Source of the DNA: Urophycis tenuis
Taxonomy: Eukaryota; Chordata; Actinopteri; Gadiformes; Phycidae
Assembly: GCA_036785325.1 (NCBI GenBank)
Contig: JAXIVH010000021.1
Location: 3,459,824-3,523,823, forward strand
DNA length: 64,000 bases
Reading direction: 5' to 3'
Shown here: in pieces, positions 37,259 through 48,789 of the stretch
How positions within the stretch are numbered: position 1 is the first letter of the stretch
How the letters are laid out: the number at the start of each line of letters is the position of its first letter
The notes under the pieces: generated by a model
What the model was told of the DNA's origin: nothing
The model's database searches: none
Seen by the model: the letters and a program-made list of their open reading frames with translations, nothing else
Position numbers and translations under genes: made by a program

Positions 37259-38469
37259 CTTTATTTTTCTTTTTTTAACCAACTAAAGTAACTTTGGTGA
37301 AGTGTCACAGCTGCTGCGCTGTTCCAAGTTCGCTCCTCACGGGTTTCCTGAAACGTTTTTAAAGCCCGCCCCTTCCCTCGACGCAGCGGGGGGCGCAGTC
37401 ACCTGTTGCTGGGCAGGTTTGCTGTTCTGTCCTGTGAAAAGGTTGCTTTTGTTTGTTTATTTATTGCATGGACCTGTTGCATAAACTATTGCTTTAGAAA
37501 AAAAATAGATTATTATTTTGATGATTTATTAAAAATAAAAAAAAACGCGTTTAAGTCACTTCAAATAGCTTCACTCCAATATAATTAAAAGCCCCTGGGG
37601 ACCGGCTGAGGTAATCACTTCAGTAAAGTGGTGTTGGCAAAGGGGAACTTCTAGGAACACTTGGACATTGCTTTCATAGCATTGTTGTGAAATGCAGGGC
37701 AATATCCATTTTCTTCTTCGTCGACAGACCAAACGCTGTGGGAATGTTTCCGTCGTAGGCCTACGTCTCCGATACCCTGGACTACACTGGACTCCACAGC
37801 AGAAACCAAATTCTGGAACAAAAACTCAAATGGATGCTTCAGAAGGAGACGGAATTTGCCCTGATGCGGAACGTCCCAGGAGAAGGTGCTGGCAACTGTT
37901 GCCAAACCCACTAGCAGCGTTGAGCATTATGATGCCCTGTGAACCATGCCCAGGACAGAGTGTGTATACATCACATGTATCAATCACATTTACAAGTATA
38001 ACAAAGTCCAAGGCTGACGTAATAATTGTAGAGTAAACAGCTAAACCATTAACGCAGCTGAAGGATAAAACAGAAGACGCAGCAAATGAGACACTTGTTG
38101 CGATTGCGCATAAACGTTCATTCTCCATACTTTCAAACAACATAGGCGAAAGGATGAGACAAGGATTCGAGTCCTCTGTTAAAATGACAAACCAGAGAGA
38201 GGCGTCGCCTCTCTCTGTGAGGTAATAGTGAGGTAATTCATCAGGTTTATCATCTTACTCGATTTGACCAACACTGACATTCAGTTATTTTATAGCTACA
38301 TACTTCATACATGAAATGTCTCTCGCTTGTGATTCAACATTGAGAATGTGACTACATCAGCAAAAACTTCCTTTTTATTTATTTATTAAAAATGATTACA
38401 TCTTTTGTCACTTTTCTGATCCTATAATATGTATATCTTTCCAATATTCATCTTTGTATTTTTTGTAGA
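37259..38469. other. Spacer between syngr2 and the apolipoprotein-L-like pseudogene
   Basis: It should contain the syngr2 promoter close to 37258; no TATA box was assigned. Open frames on either strand around 37690-38143 show no recognisable protein family. A short palindromic stretch GAGAGGCG/CGCCTCTC lies near 38197-38215. Confidence 0.5.
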
Positions 38470-40831
38470 AATGAAGCAGGAGAGACATTGCAGCGGTACA
38501 TTTCAGATACACTGGACTACATTCACACAGTGAGGACCTCTGTGGATACATCAGAGGGACACAGAATTGGACACGATGAGGGACATCCAAAGAAGTTTCA
38601 ATCAACTGAACCCTAAAATTGTTGATGTCTTCAAGTCTTCAAATAAAGGTCAAACAATGGTTGACTACTTCAAGGGGAGCATGAACCGTTTTGTAAATAA
38701 ACGCTAGGAGCTGGAGAAAGATCTGCCTACTGTGTTGGAGAACACAGTGGAAGGAATGGAGAAGCTTGCCGACTACCTGGATGCTGTGGAGAAGCTCGCC
38801 GTAACTTCTCTGCATGTGTTCACGGGCGGAGAAGAGGTTGTGAAGCTGTTTCTGGGGGTCCGTCTCCAAAGAGTTGAGGACATCATCTCTGCTGCACGGC
38901 TGGTCTGCCCTCTGCTCCTGCAGTTTAAGAGAGATGCTGGGGGTCTTCTTCATTCCAAGCCTCCACAATGTGGCCATCTTTGTGGCTGAGTTGGACAAAT
39001 GCATTCACACCACTGAGAAGATATTCACAAGAATGGAAAAAAGGTAGGCTGCCTTGAATCATTGTTAATGATCTATTATGTATATTGTGTCACATGTTCA
39101 AGGAAATCACAACTGATTGTAAACGTCAGAATTTTACAATCAGTTCTGGCATGACTGCTTGGTGACGAATGGGGTTTCTCTGAACAGAGCCACCCAATAG
39201 GGGTTCTCCTGGCAACGTCATTTGATAGAAAACAATGTCATTTACAGCACAACAGCTGGCTCCAGGCACAAAGGACCTGAACAACCATTGGCTCAGTTGG
39301 CAGAGGTTTTACCAGAGGATGCCGTGAAGAACATCATCTCCCATGTCAAACAACTCTCTAGTATCAGGTGAGCATCGCTTACATGATCTACAGGTCTTCG
39401 TTGAGATCGAGATAACAATAGAAAAACAGGTTAAAGGCAATGTTTTATGCTTACTTGTTAAAAAAAATTGTATCAATAAACCACAATAATGACAATTCAC
39501 TCCAGCTATCTTCAGGGGTTAGATTAATAATCAGTGTTCTCAATTCTGTTGTTCAGGAAGGATCCAGACTTCAGACTGGTGTATTTATTCCAGGAAAGGC
39601 CCATGTCACCCTTAATTGACAAATTCACCGACCTCTGTCCCAAAACGGGTCAGTGTCTAGACACTATAGAAAACTGTGCCTCCCAGCTGGACAAGATGAA
39701 GATGGCCGCCACGATCTCCAGTGTTGCTGGCAGCTCAATGGGGGCCATTGCTGGGGTCCTGGCCATCTTTGGTCTGGCTCTAGCCCCTGTTACAGCTGGG
39801 TTGTCTGCGGCTCTCACCGTGGGTGGGATGGGCCTGGTAATTACCAAGGGAGTAAACTCTCAGTAACTTTACATGCAGCAAGAAATTCGAATTTCTAATC
39901 GTATAAGACCTCGTTCGGACTTTTTAAGTGCACCTTAATCCGACCTACTTCGGACATCTCAAAATCGGATAACAACACCTGGATAATTCGTTCATAGTCG
40001 GACTTTTAACGGCATGTATACTCAGCAATCGGATCTGAATCGGATTTTGCATTCTGCGCTTGCACAGTGCCATTCTGCACATGCGCAGCGCCACATAGCG
40101 TCCAGAGTCAGCCCATGCTCCGGCTGTTAATCCGATTCTCTGAACGGCATGTATACTCGGACAAGTGATCCGGTCTTACGCATGTCATTATCTGATCCGA
40201 TCAGAAATTCGAATTTCTTGCTGCATGTAAACGTACTGACTGTAATCACCAAAGGAACACAGATGTTTGTAGATAAAGAGCAGCAGAAAGGAGCAGTGAA
40301 GCCCTACAAAACCTCCGACAGTATATGAACAGTATCAAGGGGTGTCTGGGGGAGGTGACCAACCAGAGGGAGGAGACACTGGCAGAATATTATGATTTTA
40401 AGACAATTCTTTTAGCAGTTAAAACAGTTGGAACAGATATAGCTACCTGTGTCGATGGGCTTGTGTCTGATGTAATACAGGAAGTAACCCCGGAATCTGA
40501 AATCCTTGACACTCTTCTTGAAAATTTGCCCATTCTTGAGGCCCTTGGTTTGGACATGTTCTCCATCTACAAAAACAGCCTCAGTTTGGCCAAAGGGGAC
40601 AAAAGTGACCTCTCCGAGTCCCTCAGAGCCAGGGCAAAGCCTTTGTGCACAGACCTTGACACATGGCAAAGGATGCATGAGTCCCTGAAGAAGGGAATGC
40701 GAGATTCAGAGAAGAGCCAACGTATCCTGGAGCAGTCATTTAATCTATTGATGAAGAACAAGGAAAATGGTGTGCAGTCTGTTCCAATGGAGGCAAAACA
40801 AGTGAGCAAATGCAACTGTTTCATACAGTAG
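38470..40831 (+). pseudogene. Apolipoprotein-L-like membrane protein, degraded
   Basis: Coding-like exons follow a splice acceptor at 38469. The first reads AGETLQRYISDTLDYIHTV and, after a frame change near 38550-38575, MRDIQRSFNQLNPKIVDVFK. An in-frame TAG lies at 38709-38711, just before ELEKDLPTVLENTVEGME. A second frame change lies near 38940. Exons at about 39246-39367 and from 39555 are cleanly spliced. The latter encodes a glycine/alanine-rich hydrophobic hairpin (SVAGSSMGAIAGVLAIFGLA...APVTAGLSAAL) resembling the membrane-inserting region of apolipoprotein L. A MITE at 39861-40239 then splits the exon, and a further stop lies at 40325-40327. The final frame is open to 40831 and ends CNCFIQ, a possible CaaX box. 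The family call rests only on the hairpin and layout. Lesions make it a pseudogene unless some are sequence errors. Confidence 0.6.
39861..40239. mobile_element. MITE copy 1, inside the apolipoprotein-L-like gene
   Basis: Ends are long inverted repeats (right end CTTGCTGCATGTAAACGTAC; the left end matches its reverse complement apart from a small change). The interior contains GGATAATTCGTTCATAGTCG. A second copy lies at 48299-48657. The neighbouring coding words GTAATTACCAAGGGA and GTAATCACCAAAGGA on the two sides are similar. Confidence 0.82.
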
Positions 40832-42233
40832 CAAAGTAGATAGATGTAAAAAGACTGTATTAATCAATTTGAATGTAAATGTCCTGACCACAAAGTGCTT
40901 TTACCTGCAACGAAAAATTGAAGTAACAGTTGATGCCATTAATGGATCCCTTTTAAAAATTGTCATGCAAATTTGGGTTCAATCAGGGTTGAGAGTCCAG
41001 AAGTTATCTTTTCATGAAAATTTTTATAAAATATGTTCTCTGATGAAATTAAAAAAAAAAAAACCTACCTGCCAATCATTTAAGATTTTTGGCTAAAGTG
41101 TCAGTTTAAACATTAACAACATAGAGGGATTGTGTTTGATTTCACCTCAACAACAGGACTCAAAACAAATTGCTCAACATGTCTGAGAAGCAGTGAAACA
41201 GTTGTCAGTCTGGTTAGCCCCTTAACTGTTCAGAGGAACTTCATTCATGTTTATATTTTCTATTTTGCATGACTGTCTGATAGACCTGTTTACCTGTCTT
41301 AAATTACGGCACATTTAATAGTCAACATGAATGCTGTTATATTATAAATTAAAAATTATTTTATTGTGCGTAGATTTGCTTTTGTCTCCATCAAGTGGTT
41401 CGAAAAAGACATACAACAGAAAAATTGCAAGGTTATGCCTTTTCATATAGAGATTGCCTTTGCATTTGACACTTATCTTTTTTGCCAGGATCGGCAGAAT
41501 ATGCCCAGGCAGTAAATTGAGTAAATGTTTAACCGTATCCTGGGGACGATAAATAGAGGGACCTGTTGGTATGGTACAATGATGATTATCCATCTGGGGT
41601 GGACTTTATATGTGTTGATCTGAACCCTAATTAGCTTTCTTTCAAATTGATAAAACATAATGTTCCATACAATGTTTGCATTACTTTATTGTCTTGCTTG
41701 AGTCTCGTTAGTCTTAATTCTGTTTTCAAGTTGCCTTCTTTATTCTGAGGATGGTGATTTGAGATAAATGTATTGCAGGTGACCTGCACACATGAGATAG
41801 GCCTACTGGAATACACTGGAATATGAAATCTTTGACCAAATTAATTTCAAGCGCTCTTCTGGTTTCACGTAATGGAAGCCCTTTATTATCAAAGTTGTAC
41901 CACTTTATTTACTTGCATACTTTGAAATGACAGACATGTGTTGCAGCTCAGAGTTCAAGCCTTTTGTATTTTAGTAAGCAGGACGCCGATAAGATAATTG
42001 ATTCCAGCCTACGTCAATTAGGGCAAAGGCCGCCGTCCATTAAGAAACTACATTACCCAGAAGCATTAGCGGAAACCCAAACTCACACTGACGACGTGGC
42101 CTACTGACGTAAAGGAACGCGACCGGGTTGATTCAAACGGGATCAGCTCCTTTGTGCCGATATTTTCCGAACCGGCTTATTACAAGTGGTCGGACAAGAA
42201 ACTGTTGTGTTTCGAATTCATTATTGATTAACG
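40832..42233. other. A/T-rich intergenic spacer
   Basis: No gene was recognised. The last 200 bases before 42234 should include the promoter and 5' UTR of the GTPase gene; no core element was assigned. Confidence 0.5.
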
Positions 42234-45200
42234 ATGTCTGGGAAAATCAAGAGCCGCAGTGCTGCCAACGCCGACTCGATCTCGGGCAGCGTGTCCTGCG
42301 ACGAACGTATCTTGCGGGATTGTCATCAACTGTACACGGACCCCGAGAGTGGTGAGTTGGCTGGGTGCGCACTGAGCCCCCTGAGTGATGAGTTGAGTGG
42401 GTGCGCACGGAGCCGCAGAGTGGTTAGTTGGCTGGTTGTGCATGGACCCCCCCCAGCGTGGTGAGTCGGCTGGGGGCATATGGACCCCGCGAGTTGTGAG
42501 TCGGCTGGGTGCGCACCCAGAGTGGTGAGTGCGATCCAAGCCACGTCTTCCACCGCACCCAGAGTGGTGAGTTGGCTGGGTGCGCACAGAAGAAGAAGAA
42601 TTACTCTTTTGATCCCGTGAGAGAAATTTGGTCTCTGCATTTAACCCAATTGTGAATTAGTGGAATACACTCAGCACACAGTGAGGTGAAACACACACTA
42701 ATCCCGAGGCAGTGAGCTGCCAGCAACAGCGGCGCTCGGGGCCGCGGCTGCCCCCCAGACGCCTGCGCTGCCCTCCAAGCCAATTCACCACTCTGGGGGG
42801 CGCGGCGCGGTAGAAGATGTGGCTTGGATTGCACGTCTGCGTTTTTCGTTTTTCGATGGCGAACTGATATCAGTGCGGCAGCAACACGGCTGACTAGACG
42901 TTAGATGGCTGTCCATCGTCCAGCTGGCTGGACAATGTAACAAGCAATGTGTCCTACCCAAAGTCGGTCTCTAAAACGCATCGAAACGCATCGCCCGATT
43001 AGTTTGGGAGGCGGTGGTCGTCTGGTACCAGTCTAACATACCAGTGGGTTCTGATGTGTCTGAAATCGCCCCATGCTCCATTAGTACATCTATGAGCAAT
43101 GCATTGCTGGGCCGCATGGACCGGGGTCGTATTTTCCTCCCACACAGGTTTCGCAACAACCAGCGCCACATTCTCCTGTTTACCCAGACTGAAAAGGTGA
43201 GCTAACATGAATCACCTGTTATCACAGGACTCATCACAGTGGCCCAGTCTGTCGGCGTGACCCTGCTGCCTCCGAGGAAAAAGATCACCGTTATGCTCAT
43301 GGGAAACCACTCTGCTGGGAAAAGCTCATTTATCAACTGGTATTGTAATTTCCCAGCTTGGGATCAATAAAGTATTTCTATTTCTATTTGTTCAAGGAAT
43401 TCAATTCATGATCATAGAGTATAATCGTTTGGTAGATTTATAATACATAGCCCATGTGCTTTTATTATACTGCACCAATGCAGCACAAAGCTCACTGTTT
43501 GCCTTACTTTAGCTATAATAACACATGTTAAGTGTCACGGCCTGAGTCTCTGACACGCATGAATGTGTCTTCCTCAGGTACGTAGAAGAGCATATCCAGA
43601 GAACCGGCGTGGCGATTGAGACCCAGGGCTTCAGCTTTGTGACCAGCGGACGCAAGAGGGAATCCCTCACAGTAAGTCCAACAAAAAAATGTAATGCAAT
43701 CCCTCCAACCATGCCCCTAGTGAACCACCAGGGTGTCTAAAAACCACACAACAGGCTGCTTTCAAATTGTGTGTTGACTGACGGCAAGAGCTTAAGCAGT
43801 CATGGGGTTTATTTAGAATGCACATCAAACAGAAGGGTTGTGTGCTTTGTGACCTAACAGGGGTGCCAATGTCCACATATACCAAGGTGGCTTGTAGATG
43901 AGGTCTTCCAAACAACTTTTCATTGTACATTCTTTGTTTCTTTACAGGGAAATGCCACCCTACATCTTTACCCACACTTCAAACCTCTGCAAGAATTCAA
44001 AGGTGATCAGCCCCTCAGTCGGCAATTTCCAAAGTTTCCCTTCACTTTTTCTGCGGTCTGCACGCTTTTCCAGTGAAGTCCACGCTTGGGCTTTCTCTCC
44101 ATAGTACGTCGCAGACACCGGATGCTATAATGCCCGTTCTTTTGTCCGCCAGGCGTGTCCGAGTACCTGGGCACGGAGGTCTGCACGTCTCGGCAGAAGC
44201 GCTTCAGCCTGGTCACCTTCGTGGACTCTCCGGGGCTGGTGGACGGAGACATGAAGTACCCCTTCGACGTGGACGAGGCCATCATGTGGCTGGGTGGGCA
44301 CCTGGAGACGCGTATGCTCGTGTCGGTTCATTGTGGGTCCCGAGAACCTCCGCCCAGCGCTCGGTTAGAGGCGGGGGGGCTTTCCTCACGACGTGAGGAC
44401 GTCCGTGCAAGTAAAAATGAGCAAACAGAAGCACGGCATCGGGCTTCCATCACCCAATGTCCCCACACACGTGTTCCCACACTGAGACTGCAGCGCGAGG
44501 CTGACCAACGCCTCGGTTAACCGTGACCAGAAAGGCGTTGACCCTAAAGTACACAGTGATAGTGAGGAGATTGTAGTTGATGCCGAAGAACAAGAAGTGC
44601 CAGGAGCTCTAGATAGTTTAAGCTGAAGTTGTTTATTGGTCTCGTACGAGGAGAAGCAGAGGATTTCATCAAGCAAGCGATTTGTGCGTGAATCGTCCTC
44701 AGTTCCTTCTGCCTGCTCCCGGAAACAGTGTATTATACAAGTCTCAAACCGGAACAGCATGACAGGAGTGTCCCATTCTGATTGGCTTATAATGTATAAA
44801 CATTACATGTTACTAAGCAGATTTTACATGACGTAGGTGTATTCTTCAATCACTTTATGTTATGTCTCCAAGTTCCAGAGAGTCAGACTCAAAGTAGCCA
44901 AGAGGAATACAATCTTCACTATGTCCTTCATCAGAATGTCAGATCAACCTAACCGTACCATTGCTAAATAATATTTTTCCTAACACACAGCATGTGTCAA
45001 CGCTCTCTAATGCCCTTTGGTGCTTGTTGTTGATATTACATTGAACATTGAGTCAATAGGAGAGAAAGATTTAAAGTATTTAGCTGACTTTGTCGTATTT
45101 GTAGTCTTGGGTCATTACCACCATGAAGACATTCGTAGCATTGCCAGTCGTAGTCCACCTCATCCGTCTTTGAAACCTGCGGGGAGGAAGATCATTTGAG

Positions 45201-48200
45201 TTTGTATGTTTCCTCTTCGTCCTCCAGGCGAGCTGTGTGACCTGATCCTGGTCTTCTTCGACCCCATGGGCCAGGCACTGTGCAAGCGCACCCTCAACAT
45301 CGTGGAGCGTCTGAACGAGAAGCACGGCGACCGGCTGCACTTCTACCTGAGCAAGGCGGACGAGGCCGGCGGGGAGTCCGACCGGCAGGTATGACCCCTG
45401 ACCCCCGACCCCCGACCCCCAGGCCCCCCGGGGGGTCGTCCGAGCCCACCCACAGGCCGGCCGGTGCTTTGGGTCTGAGTGACACATTAACACTGTTGCT
45501 TGGCCGGTGGATTTCCCCCTTGGGCACGAAGAGAGTCTTTTAAGAAAGACTTTTGGACCCTGACGGTGGGACCCTGCGATGCTAATACTTACCCGGTACC
45601 TTTGGGCCTTAGTGTACCACATTACGGTATTATTTGTCCAATTGACATGCAAGTCACACCCTGACTATGGTGAGGTGGTGGCAGAGACAGCTGACATCAT
45701 ACGGTTGATTATTATTGTGATAGTGACGCTATCGAGCAGTTACTCATTTGACAGTTTGATTGTCACGTTGTGATGTAGTTGCAATTTTGAACTACCTTAA
45801 ATGAAGACTGCCGATAAGTGCACCGCTGGTGCACTTATCGTCATGGCTACCGGCTCACCCAAACCTAGAGCCATGGAACCTGAAAGAACGTCGACTCCTG
45901 GGAAACCTATTGTTAGAGATGTTCTGCTCTGTGGCTCTGTGCACCATGCAGGCGTGGTGGTCACAGCTTCGGTCAGTCCTGGTGGAACCTATTGAAGATG
46001 GCGATGGCCATGGAAACATTTTGGTGTGTGAAATGTCGGAGGATGAAGGGTCTTTGTGTCTTTTCTCTTCAGAGGGTGATGATGCAGATTGTCCAGGAGC
46101 TTTGCAAGCGGCCAGGGCTCAACAAGTGTGGCTTCGACATGCCTACCATTTACATCCCTAATCCCAACAAGGTAGGCCCTGTTCTGGCTTCACGATGCCT
46201 AATTCTGTTGTGCCAAAATAGACTTGGCCTCGGCATTGGCCTATTATTATGTAGACCTACAGCCTGCAAATTCATGGTTTTTATGCAAAAACGACACATA
46301 GGGCGTGTAGTTTTTATGTTGTAAATTGGTGCTGCCTTCTGACGGCTGACTGTGGGCAAGTTCAGCACGATGGGATTAAAAGTGCTCATGTTTAAATTAA
46401 ATTCATTTTTCTATTTAATTCAGCCTACATGGCCCCTTTGGCTTCATTGGTGGGAGTGATTGAATGTGCCGACTGTGAACCGCTTTGGAAACTAGTTAAA
46501 AACGTCTTTGTGAATGAACTGCGTCCGCCAGGAGGCTTGAGCTTGTGTTTCCGCCCGCAGCCGAGTCGCTGTGTGAACCAGATCGAGGAGGTCTGTCGCA
46601 CTGTGGAGAAGACCATCAACCAGACGGTCCAGAACACCCTGAACTCCCTGGAGAAGGACTGCGAGGTCATCACCGAGGCCATCGCTGACACGCTCGACCT
46701 TGACAGGTGAGGGGAGGAGGAGGGGGGGGGGGGGGGGGGGGCTGGGGGTGGGGGGGGGCTGGGGGTGGGGGGGGGGGCCTTTTTGACACCTGTTGTCTGT
46801 GTTGGGGAAGTATAAACCAAACCTCCTCGTGTACATGATGACTCATGGATGTAAAGGTGGTATCTGTTTTCTGTTAATAGGTTATCTAAGTATGTTGATA
46901 TATGTATCTGATATATATTTGGTTGATTTTAATATATCAACTTCCCTACATGCATCAGGCAGTGGCTACTGCCTCTAGATTACAAACACAACTGCAATAC
47001 TCCATTTTCTTTGTTTCTAGTACTCATTGTTCTAGATGATGTTTTTTTGTTGTTGTAAACATCATCAACACTCCCTACTCACTCCTGACCAACGCTTGGA
47101 GGATGGTGATGATGATGATGATGATGCTGAACTACAGTCCGGTTCCCCTTGCAGGCAGACTGGGGCGCAGAACCGCCGGGCTCGCTGCAAGGGCTGCTTC
47201 TTTGCTCTGCTGGGCTTCACGGTGCCACTGGCCCTGCTGGCCCTGCTGGTGCTGGGCAGCCTCTCCCGGGAGCTGCTGGACATGGCCCTGGGGCCCCAGG
47301 GCACCGAGGCCCTCTCTCTCTACCTGGTGAGTGGGCAGTGGGACCCCAACCTAAAAGCACCAGTGTGACTGGCTCTTGGGTGCTTGTGAACAATGGTGCG
47401 TTGGTTGTTGGGGGTCGGTGGCTTTTGTTGTTCGGTTTGCTTACTCGACCACTGTTGGTTTTGTGTGCGTGTGAGTGTGATTTATGTCCAAAAAAAAATT
47501 TAGCTGCAAGGAACTTGATGATGTGATCATCCTAATAATGTGTGTGTGTGATGAGGTCTTCTGTCCCTTTGGTGGTATGAATGTGATGTGGCGGCTGGTT
47601 TGATTAATGTCTCTCTCCCTCTCGCTCTCTCTGCTCTCGCTCTCTCTTGTTCTCCTCTCTTTGCTCCCTCCCTCTCTCCCTCCCTCTCTCCCTCCCTCCC
47701 TCTCTCCCCTCCAGGCCCCCGTGGCGCGGGGCTTTGACTCCCTCTCCGTGGAGCATCAGCTGTATGCCTGCGGCGGCCTGGTCTTCCTCTCCTTCCTCCT
47801 GCTGATCCTGGCCCGGTTCTCCTTCAGGTACGAGGGGCGCGTGGCCTCAGGGCTGTAGAGAGAAATGCGTCCTTGTGTCACGGCGTCCACCAGGGCTTTG
47901 GTGAAACAACGGTTCTTGGTTCTTCTCCTCCCCAGAACCCAGCAGACCCTCTCTGGCAGGCAGAAGAGACAGCTACAGGAGAAGCTGGACTACGTGCAGG
48001 ATGTGGTCAAGAGCAAAAAGGTAAATGTAGTGGGTGGCAGTAGCTCAGTGGGTAGAGTGGGTGGACAGAGCGGGTCGTCCACTAACCGAAGGGTCGGCGG
48101 TTCGATCCCCTTGATCCCCCTCCTCCAACTGTCTACATGTCAAACCCCACAAAAATGTACTGATTGTAAGTCGCTTTGGACTTACAAAAGTGTCTGCTAA

Positions 48201-48789
48201 ATGCCTCTTTACCCTTTGAATGCTTTTCTGGAATAAAATATAGGTGCATGTGACGTGTTTTTTATAGTGCAAACGTAATTCAAGGGAGACTCATCAGTCA
48301 GTACGTTTACATGCAGCAAGAAATTCGAATTTCTGATCGTATAAAACATCGTTCGGACTTTAAGTGCATGTAAACACCTTAATCCTACCAACAACACCTG
48401 GATAATTCGTTCATAGTCGGACTTTTAACGGCATGTATACTCGGCAATCGGATCTGAATCGGATTTTGCATTCTGCGCATGCGCAGTGCCATTCTGCACA
48501 TGCGCAGCGCCACATAGCGTCCAGAGTCAGCCCATGCTCCGGCTGTTAATCAGATTGTCTGAACGGCATGTATACTCGGACAAGTGATCCGGTCTTACGC
48601 ATGTCATTATCTGATCCGATCAGAAATTCGAATTTCTTGCTGCATGTAAACGTACTGAGTGTCGTCAGTGAACAATAATTCAAGTGACACAGATTTTTGC
48701 CTCATTGTCACGTGTCTGCTTGTCCACAGAAAAAGTTGTACAACGAATACTTGCGCCAGAGTGTCGGGGATCAGGACATGGACATGTAG
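42234..48789 (+). CDS. EHD/dynamin-type GTPase with two C-terminal membrane segments
   Basis: I do not recognise a gene symbol. Twelve exons join in phase to 451 residues: 42234-42351, 43228-43339, 43578-43671, 43948-44002, 44153-44293, 45228-45388, 46073-46171, 46561-46706, 47155-47326, 47715-47827, 47936-48020 and 48730-48789. The GTPase core has a P-loop GNHSAGKS (residues 65-72), a G3 DSPG (151-154) and a G4-like SKAD (215-218). The spacing and GxxSxGKS loop resemble EHD proteins and sarcalumenin of the dynamin superfamily. After a helical region come two hydrophobic segments at about 324-344 (FFALLGFTVPLALLALLVLG) and 384-401 (GGLVFLSFLLLILA), then a charged helical tail ending DQDMDM. 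No EH domain is present. The layout suggests a membrane-anchored GTPase that shapes or tethers membranes; this is inference. Introns hold SINEs and a MITE. The reading frame is intact. Confidence 0.82.
42340..42590. repeat. Degenerate minisatellite built on the exon 1 splice donor
   Basis: Imperfect repeats of GAGTGGTGAGTTGGCTGGGTGCGCAC-like sequence, about 25-40 bases each, starting across the exon 1/intron 1 border. Several carry a GTGAGT or TTGTGAGTC donor-like core. Confidence 0.8.
42586..42745. mobile_element. SINE-like fish repeat in intron 1
   Basis: It contains the phrases CTCTGCATTTAACCCA, CACACAGTGAGGTGAAACAC and ACTAATCCCGAGGCAGTGAG, which I know as part of a repeat common in fish. 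Its family was not fixed. Confidence 0.5.
43345..43392 (+). mobile_element. LINE (L2-type) 3' tail
   Basis: TTTCCCAGCTTGGGATCAAT followed by AAAGTATTTCTATTTCTATTT, the usual end of truncated fish L2 copies. Confidence 0.65.
45812..45840. repeat. Perfect palindrome, 13-bp arms, 3-base centre
   Basis: CGATAAGTGCACC and its exact reverse complement around GCT, inside intron 6 of the GTPase gene. Confidence 0.95.
46711..46778. repeat. G-rich tract at the start of intron 8
   Basis: Long G runs broken by CT and T begin four bases after the splice donor of the GTPase exon ending at 46706. They may form G-quadruplexes, and their length is uncertain in an assembly. Confidence 0.85.
47605..47711 (+). 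repeat. Pyrimidine tract before exon 10
   Basis: About 100 bases of CTCTCTCC-type sequence lead directly into the acceptor CCTCCAG of the GTPase exon at 47715. Confidence 0.85.
48031..48215 (+). mobile_element. tRNA-derived SINE in intron 11
   Basis: The tRNA-like head has an A box (TAGCTCAGTGGGTAGAG) and a B box (GGTTCGATCCCC). The tail contains AAGTCGCTTTGGAC and TGTCTGCTAAATGCC. Same family as 52076-52262 and 63826-64000. Confidence 0.85.
48299..48657. mobile_element. MITE copy 2, in the last intron of the GTPase gene
   Basis: Perfect terminal inverted repeats start CAGTACGTTTACATGCAGCA. AGT lies on both sides and may be the target-site duplication. There is no coding capacity. Confidence 0.88.

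Noticed and set aside
37826..38143. Minus-strand frame starting MLFESMENERLCAIATSV
   Set aside because: It is of moderate length with some hydrophobic segments, but no family, splice partner or codon pattern supports a gene. It may be chance.
48038..48112. tRNA gene
   Set aside because: The A and B boxes belong to a SINE head. The cloverleaf is imperfect and the SINE body follows directly, and the same sequence recurs at 52080 and 63900.
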